Of a stretch of 64,000 nucleotides of DNA, positions 8,194 to 16,871 are shown piece by piece. The stretch covers positions 85,672 to 149,671 of the forward strand of contig CAWGKV010000030.1 in assembly GCA_963823165.1 (NCBI GenBank), in the 5' to 3' direction. Within the stretch, counting starts at the first letter, position 1. Each line of letters starts with the position of its first letter. Below the pieces are notes generated by a model that made no database searches, was not told the DNA's origin, and saw only the letters and a list, made by a program, of their open reading frames with translations. The DNA is from Roseiarcus sp963823165 (GTDB taxonomy: Bacteria; Pseudomonadota; Alphaproteobacteria; Rhizobiales; Beijerinckiaceae). A program made the position numbers and the translations under genes.

Positions 8194-9066
8194 CTACACG
8201 TCGTCGCCTTCGTTCAATCGGGCAGGAGCCGATTTCTTCGATGACGCGGCGTCCGCGGGGACGAAAATGCCGAGGAGGCGTTCGGCGGCCTCGAGCACCT
8301 TCGGATCCAGCGGCCGTGGGTCGAGGGAAACGTTCTTTGAAAGACGGTCGGCTATGATCCGCAACGCGGCCAGACGAGCAAAGGGCTTGTCGTTGGCGGG
8401 AATGAGATGCCAGGGCGCCCGATGGGTCGAGGTCTTCTGCATCATATCCTCGATCGCCATCTCGTAGTCCGTCCAGCGGGTCCGGTTGCGAAAATCCTCG
8501 TAGGAGAGTTTCCAGCGCTTCAGCGGGCTGGAGAGCCGATTGCGGAAGCGGCGAATCTGCTCCTCCGGCGTGATGTGCAGGAAAAGCTTCACGAGGCGCG
8601 TCTCGTCGGCGATCAGCATCCGCTCGAAGTCGTTGATCTCGTCGTAGGCCCTCTTCCATTCGTCCGGCGTGGCGAAGCCTTCCACGCGCTCGACCAGCAC
8701 CCGGCCGTACCACGAGCGGTCGAACACGACGATCTGGCCATGCTGCGGCAGGCGCTCCCAGAAGCGCTGCAGATAGTGCAGCGTCTTCTCGCGCTCTGTC
8801 GGAGCGGCGATCGTGTGCACTTTGAAGCTGCGCGGATCGAGCGCCCAGCCGAGCCGCCGGACAATTCCGCCCTTGCCTGCCGTGTCCCAGCCTTCGAGCA
8901 CGACGACAGCCCGATAGAGCGTCCCCAGATAGGCCTGCTGGATGCGTTGCAGCGTTTCCTGCTGCTCGACCAGCCGACGTTCGTAGTCGGCGAAGTCCAA
9001 GGTCGGAAAGCGCCGGATGTCGGCGAGGCTCGGGCGCTTGTCGACGACGAAATCGGAGGGTTTCAT
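8194..9066 (-). CDS. ppk2: polyphosphate kinase 2 family protein
   Basis: A 290-residue soluble P-loop kinase. The motif set of PPK2 is complete: Walker A region GWDTAGKGG (about 71-79), the following RRLGWALDPR, Walker B FDRSWYGRVLVERVEG (about 130-145), and the lid with RRFRNR. PPK2 enzymes transfer phosphate between polyphosphate and nucleotides (ADP/GDP or AMP depending on class). I start at ATG 9066 (MKPSDFVVDKRP); an open frame continues upstream but lacks similarity. Class I versus II cannot be decided by eye. Unlike its neighbours it ends in a lysine- and alanine-rich tail. Confidence 0.93.
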   Translation of the reverse strand: MKPSDFVVDKRPSLADIRRFPTLDFADYERRLVEQQETLQRIQQAYLGTLYRAVVVLEGWDTAGKGGIVRRLGWALDPRSFKVHTIAAPTEREKTLHYLQRFWERLPQHGQIVVFDRSWYGRVLVERVEGFATPDEWKRAYDEINDFERMLIADETRLVKLFLHITPEEQIRRFRNRLSSPLKRWKLSYEDFRNRTRWTDYEMAIEDMMQKTSTHRAPWHLIPANDKPFARLAALRIIADRLSKNVSLDPRPLDPKVLEAAERLLGIFVPADAASSKKSAPARLNEGDDV

Positions 9067-9253
9067 GGGGCTGGCGCTCTCGAATCGAAACGCCGCCGAC
9101 CATCGGCGGATTTGCCGCGGACGTGCAAGGTCGATGATGCCGCAGGCCCCGCGTGGAAGCGCCACGGCTCGGGGGCGTTGCAAAACCCGGTCCCGAGCCG
9201 AAAGGCGTTGGTCCCGAACGCGTCCGCTTCGTCACGGCCGGCGTGCGCCGAGG

Positions 9254-11146
9254 CTATCGACCCCAGCCCCAGTCGAAGTAGTTCTGGGTGTAGACCGGCT
9301 GCACATAGACGCAGGTAAAGTTGCCCGCGTCGTTGGTCGCGCCCCAACCCTTGTACCGCGTCTGCTGCGGATAGGGGCAAATGGGACGCGTGCCGTTGGC
9401 GGGGAAGTTCGTTGTGACGCCGGACGCGAACAGGTGATTTGGATCGATGTCGTTCGCAGTGAACGGCGACGAACTGTTGTGGTTGGCGGCGACGATCCGC
9501 CTCGGCGCGACGCCGTTTTCGACCCACTCGGTGATCGCGGTCAGCGTATTTGCGGCGAAATCGCTGGTCGCCGGGCCGCCGCCGCAATGCGCCATGTTGG
9601 GGACCATGAACAAGCGGGCGAAGTTTTGCGCCTGGCCGAACTGGGCCCTGTTCATCGCATTGTACCAGTTCACGAGGTCGACGCCGGAGAAGATTCCGTC
9701 ATTGACGCCGTCGTAAATGATCATCTTGCCGCGATGAAACGCGAACGGCGCGAGATTGAGCGAGACGCCGGTCATGAACTCCATCGGGCTCTCAGGATAG
9801 CCGGGCGCCCGGGCAAAGATCGTCGGCGCATCGGTATCGAAATTATAGTCGAAGATCACCTTCTCCTGCAACTCCCCCGCCGCCCCTGTGCTGCTGTTGA
9901 CCGGCGTGACGATGGGCGGGTTATGGAAGATCATCGGGACTGCGCCGGCGCCCAGGCTCAGGTTAGCGGGCAAGCCGCCGAAGAAGCTCACGTTCCACCC
10001 CTGAAAGCCGAAACCGAACGCTGTCGGCGGGTCCCAGATGCCGGCGTCCCAGTACCAGTTGGAGTACAGAGCCTGCCCGTTGGAATTGTGCGCTCCGTCG
10101 TAGATCCTCAGCAGGGCCGTGACCTGGTCCGAGGTCAGGCATGCGCCGCCGTGCGGCGTGCTGCCGTGCGTGCCCGTGCTGCAAGTGAAATTCGCGAGAT
10201 GCGGCTTCACGACTGCGGTGGTGCAGGCGGAATAATTGTCGATGACGCCGTCGACCAGACCGTCCAGGCCGTCGCAGGCTTCCAGGATCGCGGCCGACGC
10301 GACTTCGAGGTCTTGCGACTGGAAGGATTGCTCGACGTTGGGCTGGCCGTTGGCGTCGACGCCGTTGGCGAGCGGCGCGAGGCTCTGCTCGTTCCACGCT
10401 TCCCCGATCCCGGCGCGGGGCAGGTCGAAACCGGGATTGCCCGCGACGACGCCGTCGTAATTCTCGGGATAGCGCTGCACCTGCACGAAGGCGTCGCGGC
10501 CGCCGTTGGAGCAGCCCCAGAAATAGGAATGCTGGGGACGCTGACCGTAATAGTACCAGATGATCTGCTTGGTGACGTCGGTCGTAAGCTCCATGGCCTC
10601 GTAGCCATAGTCGCTGCGCGCCTGCGCATCGATGCCGAAATGCGCTGCGCCGCCGGCGTTGGCGTCGTCGTCCTGCCAGGTGAATGGAGGGTTTACGGAG
10701 TCCTCATGGCCGCCATCGTCCGCCGCCACCGCCCAGCCGGAAGCCAGCTCGCTGCCGCCGTTGCCCTGCGGGTTATGGTTGAGCGACCCGTCGGTGCCGC
10801 CGCCGCCCATCATCTCGAAACGGCCGACCCAAAGGTCCGGCAGGTTGATCGCGAAGCCGACGCCGTAGGTGTAATGGTCGGGGTCCTGCGAGCTGACCCG
10901 CTTGTCGATGACGCCCACCACGTTGCAGTGCGCCGGCAAGCTGCCGGCCGCCGCGACCTCGGTCGCGGTCAAGATCTGCGTGTCGCGGATCGCCAGCCCG
11001 GTCAGGCTCGCGCAGCTGATCTTGGGCGACCCGCTCCCGGCCGCCGCAGCCGGCAACGCCGCCGAGACGATCGCGGCGAACGCCGTTGTCGCCAGCAGGT
11101 TCGTCCGTCCCAAGCAGAATTGCCGCCGACCCGCAGTGATCCGCAT
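9254..11146 (-). CDS. tannase/feruloyl esterase family alpha/beta hydrolase, secreted
   Basis: A 630-residue exported protein. The signal peptide has an Arg-rich start, then LLATTAFAAIVSAALPAAAA. The tannase/FaeB fold is shown by the nucleophile elbow GCSNGGRDAF, where Ser sits next to a Cys, and by the C-terminal MAHCGGGP, which holds the catalytic His with the paired Cys. These Cys residues form the CS-D-HC disulfide typical of the family. Enzymes of this family hydrolyse galloyl or feruloyl esters from plant phenolics. The start at 11146 has an AGGGAGGGGA ribosome site. It is monocistronic and faces no pathway neighbours, so the natural ester substrate is unknown. Confidence 0.88.
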   Translation of the reverse strand: MRITAGRRQFCLGRTNLLATTAFAAIVSAALPAAAAGSGSPKISCASLTGLAIRDTQILTATEVAAAGSLPAHCNVVGVIDKRVSSQDPDHYTYGVGFAINLPDLWVGRFEMMGGGGTDGSLNHNPQGNGGSELASGWAVAADDGGHEDSVNPPFTWQDDDANAGGAAHFGIDAQARSDYGYEAMELTTDVTKQIIWYYYGQRPQHSYFWGCSNGGRDAFVQVQRYPENYDGVVAGNPGFDLPRAGIGEAWNEQSLAPLANGVDANGQPNVEQSFQSQDLEVASAAILEACDGLDGLVDGVIDNYSACTTAVVKPHLANFTCSTGTHGSTPHGGACLTSDQVTALLRIYDGAHNSNGQALYSNWYWDAGIWDPPTAFGFGFQGWNVSFFGGLPANLSLGAGAVPMIFHNPPIVTPVNSSTGAAGELQEKVIFDYNFDTDAPTIFARAPGYPESPMEFMTGVSLNLAPFAFHRGKMIIYDGVNDGIFSGVDLVNWYNAMNRAQFGQAQNFARLFMVPNMAHCGGGPATSDFAANTLTAITEWVENGVAPRRIVAANHNSSSPFTANDIDPNHLFASGVTTNFPANGTRPICPYPQQTRYKGWGATNDAGNFTCVYVQPVYTQNYFDWGWGR

Positions 11147-11367
11147 TGCGTCCCCTCCCTCAAACACCGGCCGCGCCGAGCTCGTCAGCGTCTGCCTCGC
11201 CGGCTCGGCCGCCAAGGCGCTCGGGACCCCGGCGTACGGCCAATTGTGGACACGGTATGCGCATCAGGATCGTTTATCAACAATGGGACGATAGCGAGCG
11301 AGAAAGAGGCGTGAATTCGGCGCCGCCCTTAAATTCGGCATCAGCCGGACGCGCCGCAAGGCCGCGC

Positions 11368-12933
11368 TCAATGCGAAGCCTGCGCCGGTGCCTTCGGCGC
11401 GGCGACGTTGCGCATGAGGGGAACAAGCAGTGTGGCGATGACGAAGGCGATCATGATAGCGCGGAAGGCGTCGGCATAGGCCATCGTGGAAGCCTCGCGA
11501 TAGGCGAGGCGCCAGAGTTGTCCGAGCGCGGCGGCGTGCCCCTGCTGCGGGCTGCCGGGGATCGCCGCGTAGCGGTGCGCCGCCTCAGCCAGGAACCTCG
11601 TCATGGCGCCATTGGCCGGCGTCAGATTCGACGCGATCGCCTGGAAATGGAAATTCGTGCGGTCGTTGAGGATGGCGCCGCTGAGCGCGATGCCCACCGC
11701 CCCGCCGAGATTGCGCATCATGTTGAACAGTCCGCTGGCGTATTTCAGCCGTTCCGGCGGCAGGCTGCCGAGCCCGAGATTGACGCTGGGCGCGACCGCA
11801 AAGACCTGGGGAAAGCCGCGCAGCACTTGCGGCAGGAGAAGCTCTGCCCCGCCCCAGTCGTGGGTGATGAAACTGAAGCACCACATCGCCAGACCGAAGG
11901 ACGCGAGGCCGAGCATCATGAGCCAGCGCGTGTCGAGCTTGCGCGCCAGCATGATGTACACGGGCACGCCGACGAGCGAGGCCGCGCCGGTCGAGAAGAT
12001 GGCGACGCCCGTCTGCCAGGCGCTGAACCCGCGCACATAGCCCAGGAACAGCGGCGTCAGATAGATGGTCGAGAAGATGCCGATCCCGGTAATGAAGGAG
12101 AGGACGCAGCCGAGGGCAAAATTCCTGTTTCCCAAGGCGCGGAGGTCGACCACGGGACGCGGAAAGGTGAGGCTGCGGATAACGAACAGCGCGCCGGCGA
12201 CGCCGGCGATCAGGGCGCAGTCCCGGATGGTCGCATCGTCGAACCAGTTCCAGCGCGAGCCTTCCTCCAGCACGTATTCGAGCGTGCCGAGCGCGATCGC
12301 CATGAGGACGATGCCGGGGTAGTCCGCTTCCTTCAGCAGCGAGAGGTCGGGCTCGTCGATCTTGACGAGAAGCGGCACCAGAATTGCTATGGCCAGGCCG
12401 GGAACGAGGTTGATGTAGAACAGCCATTGCCAGCTCAGCGTGTCGGTGATCCAGCCGCCGATCACGGGTCCGAGAGTCGGGGCGACCGACGCGATCGTGC
12501 CGATCACCGCGGCGGAATAGACGCGGCGCGGCCCCTGGAAATAGTGAAAGGAAGAGGTGAAGACGGTCGGGATCATGGAGGCGCCCAACAGTCCCTGCAG
12601 CGCCCGGAACAGGATCATGCTTTCGATGTTCCAGGCGAGCCCGCACAGCATGCTCGTCACGGTGAAGCCGGCGGCGGAGGCGGTGAAGAGCCACCGGGTC
12701 GAGAAAACCCGCGTCAGCCAACCCGACAGCGGGATCATGATGATCTCGGCGATCAGATATGCGGTCTGCACCCAGCTGATCTGATCCTGGGCCGCGGACA
12801 AGCCGCCGCCGATGTCCTGCAGAGAGGAAGCGACGATCTGGATGTCGAGCAGCGCGATGAACATGCCCACGCACATGACCACGAACGGGGCCAGGCTTCG
12901 CGCCCAGTGCTCGGTGGATGACGCGCCGGTCAC
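11368..12933 (-). CDS. emrB: DHA2-family MFS efflux pump, EmrB-like
   Basis: A 521-residue transporter with 14 predicted spans (DHA2 family). Key regions are ALLDIQIVASSLQDIGG in helix 1, GASMIPTVFT, and the antiporter motif C-like region APTLGPVIGGWI with SWQWLFYINL after it. It is expected to pump hydrophobic drugs or phenolics by proton antiport together with the EmrA-like adaptor. The GTG start at 12933 overlaps the emrA stop by 4 bases, so translation is coupled. Substrate unknown. Confidence 0.93.
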   Translation of the reverse strand: MTGASSTEHWARSLAPFVVMCVGMFIALLDIQIVASSLQDIGGGLSAAQDQISWVQTAYLIAEIIMIPLSGWLTRVFSTRWLFTASAAGFTVTSMLCGLAWNIESMILFRALQGLLGASMIPTVFTSSFHYFQGPRRVYSAAVIGTIASVAPTLGPVIGGWITDTLSWQWLFYINLVPGLAIAILVPLLVKIDEPDLSLLKEADYPGIVLMAIALGTLEYVLEEGSRWNWFDDATIRDCALIAGVAGALFVIRSLTFPRPVVDLRALGNRNFALGCVLSFITGIGIFSTIYLTPLFLGYVRGFSAWQTGVAIFSTGAASLVGVPVYIMLARKLDTRWLMMLGLASFGLAMWCFSFITHDWGGAELLLPQVLRGFPQVFAVAPSVNLGLGSLPPERLKYASGLFNMMRNLGGAVGIALSGAILNDRTNFHFQAIASNLTPANGAMTRFLAEAAHRYAAIPGSPQQGHAAALGQLWRLAYREASTMAYADAFRAIMIAFVIATLLVPLMRNVAAPKAPAQASH

Positions 12934-14033
12934 GGCGCCCTCTCCGAGTCCGAGCGCGTGTCCACGCTCACATTGGTCGACAGGCCCGGCCGGAGATACC
13001 GGAGCATCGGGTCTTCGCCGTCCAGCATGATGCGTACGGGAACCCGCTGAACGATCTTGGTGAAGTTGCCGGTCGCGTTTTCGGGCGGGATGACGCTGAA
13101 GGTCGCGCCCGTGGCGGGCGCGAGGCTCACGATGCGGCCATGAAAGACATGATCCGGCAGGACGGCGGCGACGACCGTCGCGGCTTGTCCCGGCGCCATT
13201 CGTCCGAGCTGGTCCTCCTTGAAATTGGCGTCCACCCAAAGATCATGCGCGGGGATGATCGTGGCCAGATATGCGCCGCCGGAGACATAGGCGCCGACCT
13301 CGGCGGCCCTATTGCCGACGTAACCATCGATCGGCGAGCGGATTTCGGTGTAGCTGAGGTTGAGCTCGGCGGATTGAAGGTCCGCCTGGGCCTGGGCGAC
13401 GTCGGCCCGGGCTTCGGCGATCTGTGCGTCCAACACCGTGAGTTGCTGCCTGGCGGCGTCGAGACCGGCCGCAGACGAAACGACCCCAGCCTGAGCCGCC
13501 TCGTCCTGCGCCGACGCCCTCTGCGCGTTTTGCCGCGACCCGGCGCTGGAAAGCGCGAGCTCGCGATACCGCACGTCGTCGTCCTTGGCGAATTCCGCCT
13601 GCGCCGTCTTGCTGTCGAGGTCCGCCTTCGCCTGGCGGATGGCGCTCTGTTGCAGCGACTCTTTCGCTTGCAGGCTGGCGACGGTCGCCTTGCGAGCTGC
13701 GACGATCGCGGCGGCGCGATCGACGGCGGCCCGGAAATCGCGGTCGTCGAGGCGGATGAGCAACTGCCCGGCGCGGACATGTTCGTTATCCGCAACCAGG
13801 ATCTCAGCGACAAATCCGGCGACATGCGGCGATATCGGGGTGACATTGCCGCCGGCGTAGGCGTCGTCGGTGCTTTCGAGGAAGCGCCCCACGCTCCACC
13901 AGTCATAGCCGTAGCGCGCGGCGGCGAGCGCCAGGAGCCCGGCGAAGCCGACGTACAGCAACCATTTCAGCTTCTGCCTGGCGAGCGTCTTGCCTGCCGC
14001 CCTGGCGCCGCCGTCGACGGCGATGGTGCTCAT
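12930..14033 (-). CDS. emrA: HlyD-family efflux adaptor, EmrA-like
   Basis: A 367-residue membrane-fusion protein: a short cytoplasmic N-terminus, one span (LLYVGFAGLLALAAA), the STDDAYAGGNVTPISPHVAGFV lipoyl-like half, a long coiled-coil hairpin (about 100-200), the second half with SYTEIRSPIDGYVG, and a beta-barrel domain. It links the inner-membrane pump to an outer-membrane channel; no outer-membrane gene is seen nearby. ATG 14033 has a GAGGAGG ribosome site. It lies downstream of marR, with an operator-like palindrome at 14068-14079 between them. Confidence 0.94.
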   Translation of the reverse strand: MSTIAVDGGARAAGKTLARQKLKWLLYVGFAGLLALAAARYGYDWWSVGRFLESTDDAYAGGNVTPISPHVAGFVAEILVADNEHVRAGQLLIRLDDRDFRAAVDRAAAIVAARKATVASLQAKESLQQSAIRQAKADLDSKTAQAEFAKDDDVRYRELALSSAGSRQNAQRASAQDEAAQAGVVSSAAGLDAARQQLTVLDAQIAEARADVAQAQADLQSAELNLSYTEIRSPIDGYVGNRAAEVGAYVSGGAYLATIIPAHDLWVDANFKEDQLGRMAPGQAATVVAAVLPDHVFHGRIVSLAPATGATFSVIPPENATGNFTKIVQRVPVRIMLDGEDPMLRYLRPGLSTNVSVDTRSDSERAP

Positions 14034-14067
14034 GACTGCCTCCTCGGTTCTGCCCGTGTATCAAAAG

Positions 14068-14088
14068 GCGTATATACGCATATGTGCC
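14068..14088. promoter_or_regulatory. operator-like palindrome upstream of emrA
   Basis: A perfect 12-bp palindrome GCGTATATACGC at 14068-14079, followed by ATATGTGCC, lies 35-46 bases upstream of the emrA start. The core CATATACGC/GCGTATATG recurs at 14776-14784 before the divergent SDR gene and, with one or two changes (CATACGC), at 14644-14650 before marR. This spacing and sharing fit a site for the adjacent MarR repressor; binding is inferred. Confidence 0.55.
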
Positions 14089-14124
14089 GAACGGCTTCCG
14101 GTTGGGCGATGCTTGGCGACTAAC

Positions 14125-14601
14125 TCAAGTTGCTTGGCTCAGCTGTCCGGGGCCGGACGCGGCAGGGAGATCGGCGCCGGAAACCTCGTGCAGCAAAGCG
14201 CGCAGCCCCACGGTGCGCTCCTCGCCGAAGGCGGCGGCGAACCCCGTTTGCGCCTGCCGCCAGCCCTCCCGCGCGGCTTCCAGCCGCTCGAGACCGGCGT
14301 CGGTCAATCGCAGCTCCTTGCTGCGCCGGTCCCTCCGCCCAGGCTCGATGCTGATGAGACCATCGCGCTCGAGCGGCAGGATATTCCGGCCGAGCGTGGT
14401 GCGGTCCATCACCATCTCGTCGGCCAACGCGTTGATCGTCATCGGCCCTGTCCGCTTCAGTCTGGCGAGAATTGAGAATTGCGTGGTGCGCAGCCCCGCC
14501 GGCGCCAGGTGCTGGTCGTAGAACTGGGTGATGCGCCGCGCTGCCTGGCGGACGGCTAGACAGGTGCACTCTTCGAGCCGCGGCGGCCTGTTCGTCGACA
14601 T
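14125..14601 (-). CDS. MarR-family transcriptional regulator
   Basis: A 158-residue winged-helix regulator: TTQFSILARLKRTGPMTINALADEMVMDRTTLGRNILPLERDGLI is the wHTH, with the GRRDRRSKELRLTDAG wing. MarR proteins usually repress efflux genes and release DNA on binding phenolic ligands. ATG 14601 was preferred to 14634: the likely -10 at 14647-14642 (minus strand) would put transcription start near 14635, too near the upstream ATG. It heads the marR-emrA-emrB operon. Confidence 0.9.
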   Translation of the reverse strand: MSTNRPPRLEECTCLAVRQAARRITQFYDQHLAPAGLRTTQFSILARLKRTGPMTINALADEMVMDRTTLGRNILPLERDGLISIEPGRRDRRSKELRLTDAGLERLEAAREGWRQAQTGFAAAFGEERTVGLRALLHEVSGADLPAASGPGQLSQAT

Positions 14602-14641
14602 TGCGAGTTTCTCGTCCTTGCGCATTAGGAGCATCTGCGCC

Positions 14642-14670
14642 TACATACGCGCAGCTACGCCTAATGTCAA
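14642..14670 (-). promoter_or_regulatory. marR promoter with embedded operator-like repeat
   Basis: On the minus strand TTGACA (14670-14665) is followed after exactly 17 bases by TATGTA (14647-14642), a good sigma-70 promoter directed at marR. The spacer is part of a 26-bp sequence (14649-14674) that recurs with 24 of 26 bases identical at 14793-14818, upstream of the divergent SDR gene. A repressor bound here would block the promoter. Confidence 0.6.
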
Positions 14671-14762
14671 GGCCGCGCCGGAGGGCGCCCTTGTGAACGC
14701 CGTTCAGCAACAGGCTTGCCGGGATTTTTCCCCCGAGTGAGCGACCAACGCGGATTCCTGGC

Positions 14763-14818
14763 TTGACAATACGAGCATATACGCTTAAGTGGGCGCAGTT
14801 ACGCCTAATGTCAAAGCC
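14763..14818 (+). promoter_or_regulatory. promoter/operator region of the SDR operon
   Basis: TTGACA at 14763-14768 is a -35 match; a weak -10 (TTAAGT, 14785-14790) follows after 16 bases. Between and after them lie GCATATACGC (14775-14784), shared with the emrA upstream palindrome, and the 26-bp repeat (14793-14818) shared with the marR promoter. The layout suggests that the same regulator controls the divergent operons. Confidence 0.5.
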
Positions 14819-14836
14819 AGATTAAGGAGTCCTCGC

Positions 14837-15655
14837 ATGGCCCAATCTTCCCTCGGCGCAGCCCTCGTCACCGGCGCCTCGTCCGGCATCGGCGCCGTCT
14901 ATGCCGATCGTCTGGCAAAGCGTGGCTATGATCTCGTCCTTGTGGCGCGCAACGAGGAGCGTCTGAAGGCGCTGGCTGCGCGCCTGACGAGCGAAACCGG
15001 CCGGTCCGTCGACGTGCTGGTCGCCGACCTCGGCAAGAAGGCGGGGCTCGGCAAGGTCGAGACCAGGCTGCGGGACGATCGGCGCATCGCCATGCTCGTC
15101 AACAACGCCGGCGCCGCCTCGATCGCGCCGCTGCTGAATTCCGACGTCGACAAGATGGAGGACATGATCGCGCTCAATATCGTCGCGGTGACGCGGCTCG
15201 CATACGCAGCCGCCCCCGCCTTCGTCGCGCGCGGCGCAGGCGCGATCATCAACATCGCGTCGATCGTCGCCATTGCGCCCGAGAGGCTCAACGGGGTGTA
15301 CGGCGCCAGCAAAGCCTTCGTCCTCGCGTTCAGCCATTCGCTGCAACACGAGCTGGCCGACAAGGGCCTCCGCATCCAGGCGGTGCTGCCCGGCGCGACC
15401 GCGACTGCTCTTTGGGAGACCGCCGGCCTCCATTACTCGAAACTTCCTCCGGGGATCGTCATGTCGACGGAGGACATGGTCGATGCGGCGCTGGCCGGGC
15501 TGGACCAGGGCGAACTGGTCACGATCCCCCCGCTTCAGGACGGCGACGAATGGACCCGGTTCGAGACCGCGCGCCGCGCTCTCTCGCAAAAATTCGGCCA
15601 TTCCGTCCCGGCGCCTCGATATCGGACAGACGCGCCTGCCCGGCAGGTCGCGTAG
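14837..15655 (+). CDS. SDR-family NAD(P)-dependent oxidoreductase
   Basis: A 272-residue Rossmann-fold short-chain dehydrogenase. The cofactor loop is TGASSGIG (about 12-19), the NNAG motif is LVNNAGAAS, and the active site is the Ser of NIASIVAIAP with YGASK giving Tyr and Lys. The start at 14837 has AAGGAGT 6 bases upstream; the longer frame from 14789 passes through the operator region and is rejected. Members act on diverse alcohols and ketones; the substrate is unknown. First gene of an operon with a thioesterase and a MaoC protein, so an acyl-CoA or aromatic side-chain compound is plausible. Confidence 0.92.
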   Translation: MAQSSLGAALVTGASSGIGAVYADRLAKRGYDLVLVARNEERLKALAARLTSETGRSVDVLVADLGKKAGLGKVETRLRDDRRIAMLVNNAGAASIAPLLNSDVDKMEDMIALNIVAVTRLAYAAAPAFVARGAGAIINIASIVAIAPERLNGVYGASKAFVLAFSHSLQHELADKGLRIQAVLPGATATALWETAGLHYSKLPPGIVMSTEDMVDAALAGLDQGELVTIPPLQDGDEWTRFETARRALSQKFGHSVPAPRYRTDAPARQVA

Positions 15656-15674
15656 ACGCATGAGGGATCAGGCC

Positions 15675-16157
15675 ATGGCCGTGAGCTCGCTTATCGACTA
15701 CGGCGTGGCGACGTCGGCCGACGTCGCGGGCCTGACAGGCAGGCAGTTCCTCGAGGCGATCCTCGAGGGCAGGCTTCCGGCCCCGCCGATCGCGCGGACG
15801 ATGACGTTCTGGTTGACGGAAGTCGGCGATGGATTCGCCGCCTTCGAGGGCGAGCCGGGAGAGCATCTGCTCAATCCGTTGGGCGTCGTGCACGGCGGCT
15901 GGGCGCTGACGCTGATCGACAGCGCCGGCGGCTGCGCCGCGCATTCAACCTTGCCCGCCGGCGTCGGCTACGCCACGATCGAGACCAAGGGCAACTTCAG
16001 CCGGCCGATCACGCGCGACGCCGGGCCCGTGCGCGCGGAAGGGCGCGTCGTCGCCAGGGGACGCCAGATCATCTCGACCGAAATAAAAGTGCTGGCGCAC
16101 GACGGCAAGGTTCTCGCGCACGGCACGTCGACGGTGATGGCGCTCAACGGGAGATGA
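15675..16157 (+). CDS. PaaI/hotdog-fold thioesterase
   Basis: A 160-residue hotdog-fold protein. The PaaI-type active region is readable as NPLGVVHGGWALTLIDSAGG, followed by IETKGNFSRPI. Such enzymes hydrolyse aryl- or acyl-CoA thioesters. The start at 15675 is chosen because GAGGGA lies 6-7 bases upstream; an ATG at 15660 in frame is an alternative. Its stop overlaps the next ATG by 4 bases. Together with the SDR and MaoC genes it forms a small acyl-CoA-like cassette. Confidence 0.85.
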   Translation: MAVSSLIDYGVATSADVAGLTGRQFLEAILEGRLPAPPIARTMTFWLTEVGDGFAAFEGEPGEHLLNPLGVVHGGWALTLIDSAGGCAAHSTLPAGVGYATIETKGNFSRPITRDAGPVRAEGRVVARGRQIISTEIKVLAHDGKVLAHGTSTVMALNGR

Positions 16158-16621
16158 TGAAGATGACAGAACGCTACCTCGAGGACTTCGCCGTGGGCCA
16201 GATTTTCGGATCCGGAAGCCTCTGCGTTGGCGAGGATCAGATAAAATCCTTCGCCGCCGAGTTCGACCCGCAGCCTTTCCACCTCGACGACGCGGCCGCG
16301 ACCACTACGATATTCGGAGGGCTCGCGGCCAGCGGCTGGCACACGGCGGCGCTGACCATGCGGCTCCTCGTCGAGGGCGAGATGAAGCCCGCCGGGGGAA
16401 TCGTCGGCGCCGGTTTCGACGAGTTTCGCTGGCCGAAGCCCGTGCGCCCCGGCGATGAGCTGCGCATCGAAAGCGAAGTGCTGGAGGTGCGCCCGTCGAA
16501 ATCGCGCCCCGAGCAGGGGCTGATCAAGGTGCGCACGAGGACGCTGAACCAGAATGGCGAAGCGGTGCAGGTCATGGTCGCCAACCTGGTCGTGCCGCGG
16601 CGGGAAACCGCGCTCGATTGA
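16154..16621 (+). CDS. MaoC family dehydratase
   Basis: A 155-residue single hotdog-domain protein of the MaoC/(R)-specific enoyl-CoA hydratase type. DPQPFHLDDAAA matches the catalytic D-x4-H hydratase motif (Asp and His about 39 and 44), followed by FGGLAASGWHTAALTMRL typical of the family. It should hydrate a 2-enoyl-CoA or a related thioester. The ATG at 16154 overlaps the thioesterase stop; ATGs at 16157 and 16163 are also possible. Last gene of the SDR operon. Confidence 0.9.
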   Translation: MMKMTERYLEDFAVGQIFGSGSLCVGEDQIKSFAAEFDPQPFHLDDAAATTTIFGGLAASGWHTAALTMRLLVEGEMKPAGGIVGAGFDEFRWPKPVRPGDELRIESEVLEVRPSKSRPEQGLIKVRTRTLNQNGEAVQVMVANLVVPRRETALD

Positions 16622-16871
16622 TGAGGGGCGATCGGGGTTGGCGGCAAGAAGCAGACGAGTTGCTGGAAACACAAAGAACGCCAAGGCCTCAAGAAAGGGC
16701 GCGAGCCAGCGCAAGTAGGCAAGCAGGGCGTTGAACGCCTGATCTTGTGAGCGCGACCTTCGCGCTCTTCGTGTTGAAAATCATTGCGGTCCGTGACCGC
16801 TTCTGCCGTTTCATTCCCCGGGTCAAAACTTTCACCACGAAGGACGCCCAGGCGGACGAAGCCGGCGCCTC
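16622..16871. other. intergenic region, no gene seen
   Basis: 250 bp between convergent genes. Includes CACCACGAAGGACGCCCAGG near 16832, of the CACGAAGG-type sequence that recurs in many proteobacterial intergenic regions, and a partial complement (AACACAAAGAACGCCAAGG) near 16666. No supported ORF or terminator. Confidence 0.4.

Noticed and set aside
9017..11314. A long open frame of about 765 codons on the plus strand
   Set aside because: It lies opposite the tannase family gene, whose signal peptide and catalytic motifs are clear; the plus-strand protein is Arg/Val/Gly-rich with no family similarity, as expected of antisense in high-GC DNA.
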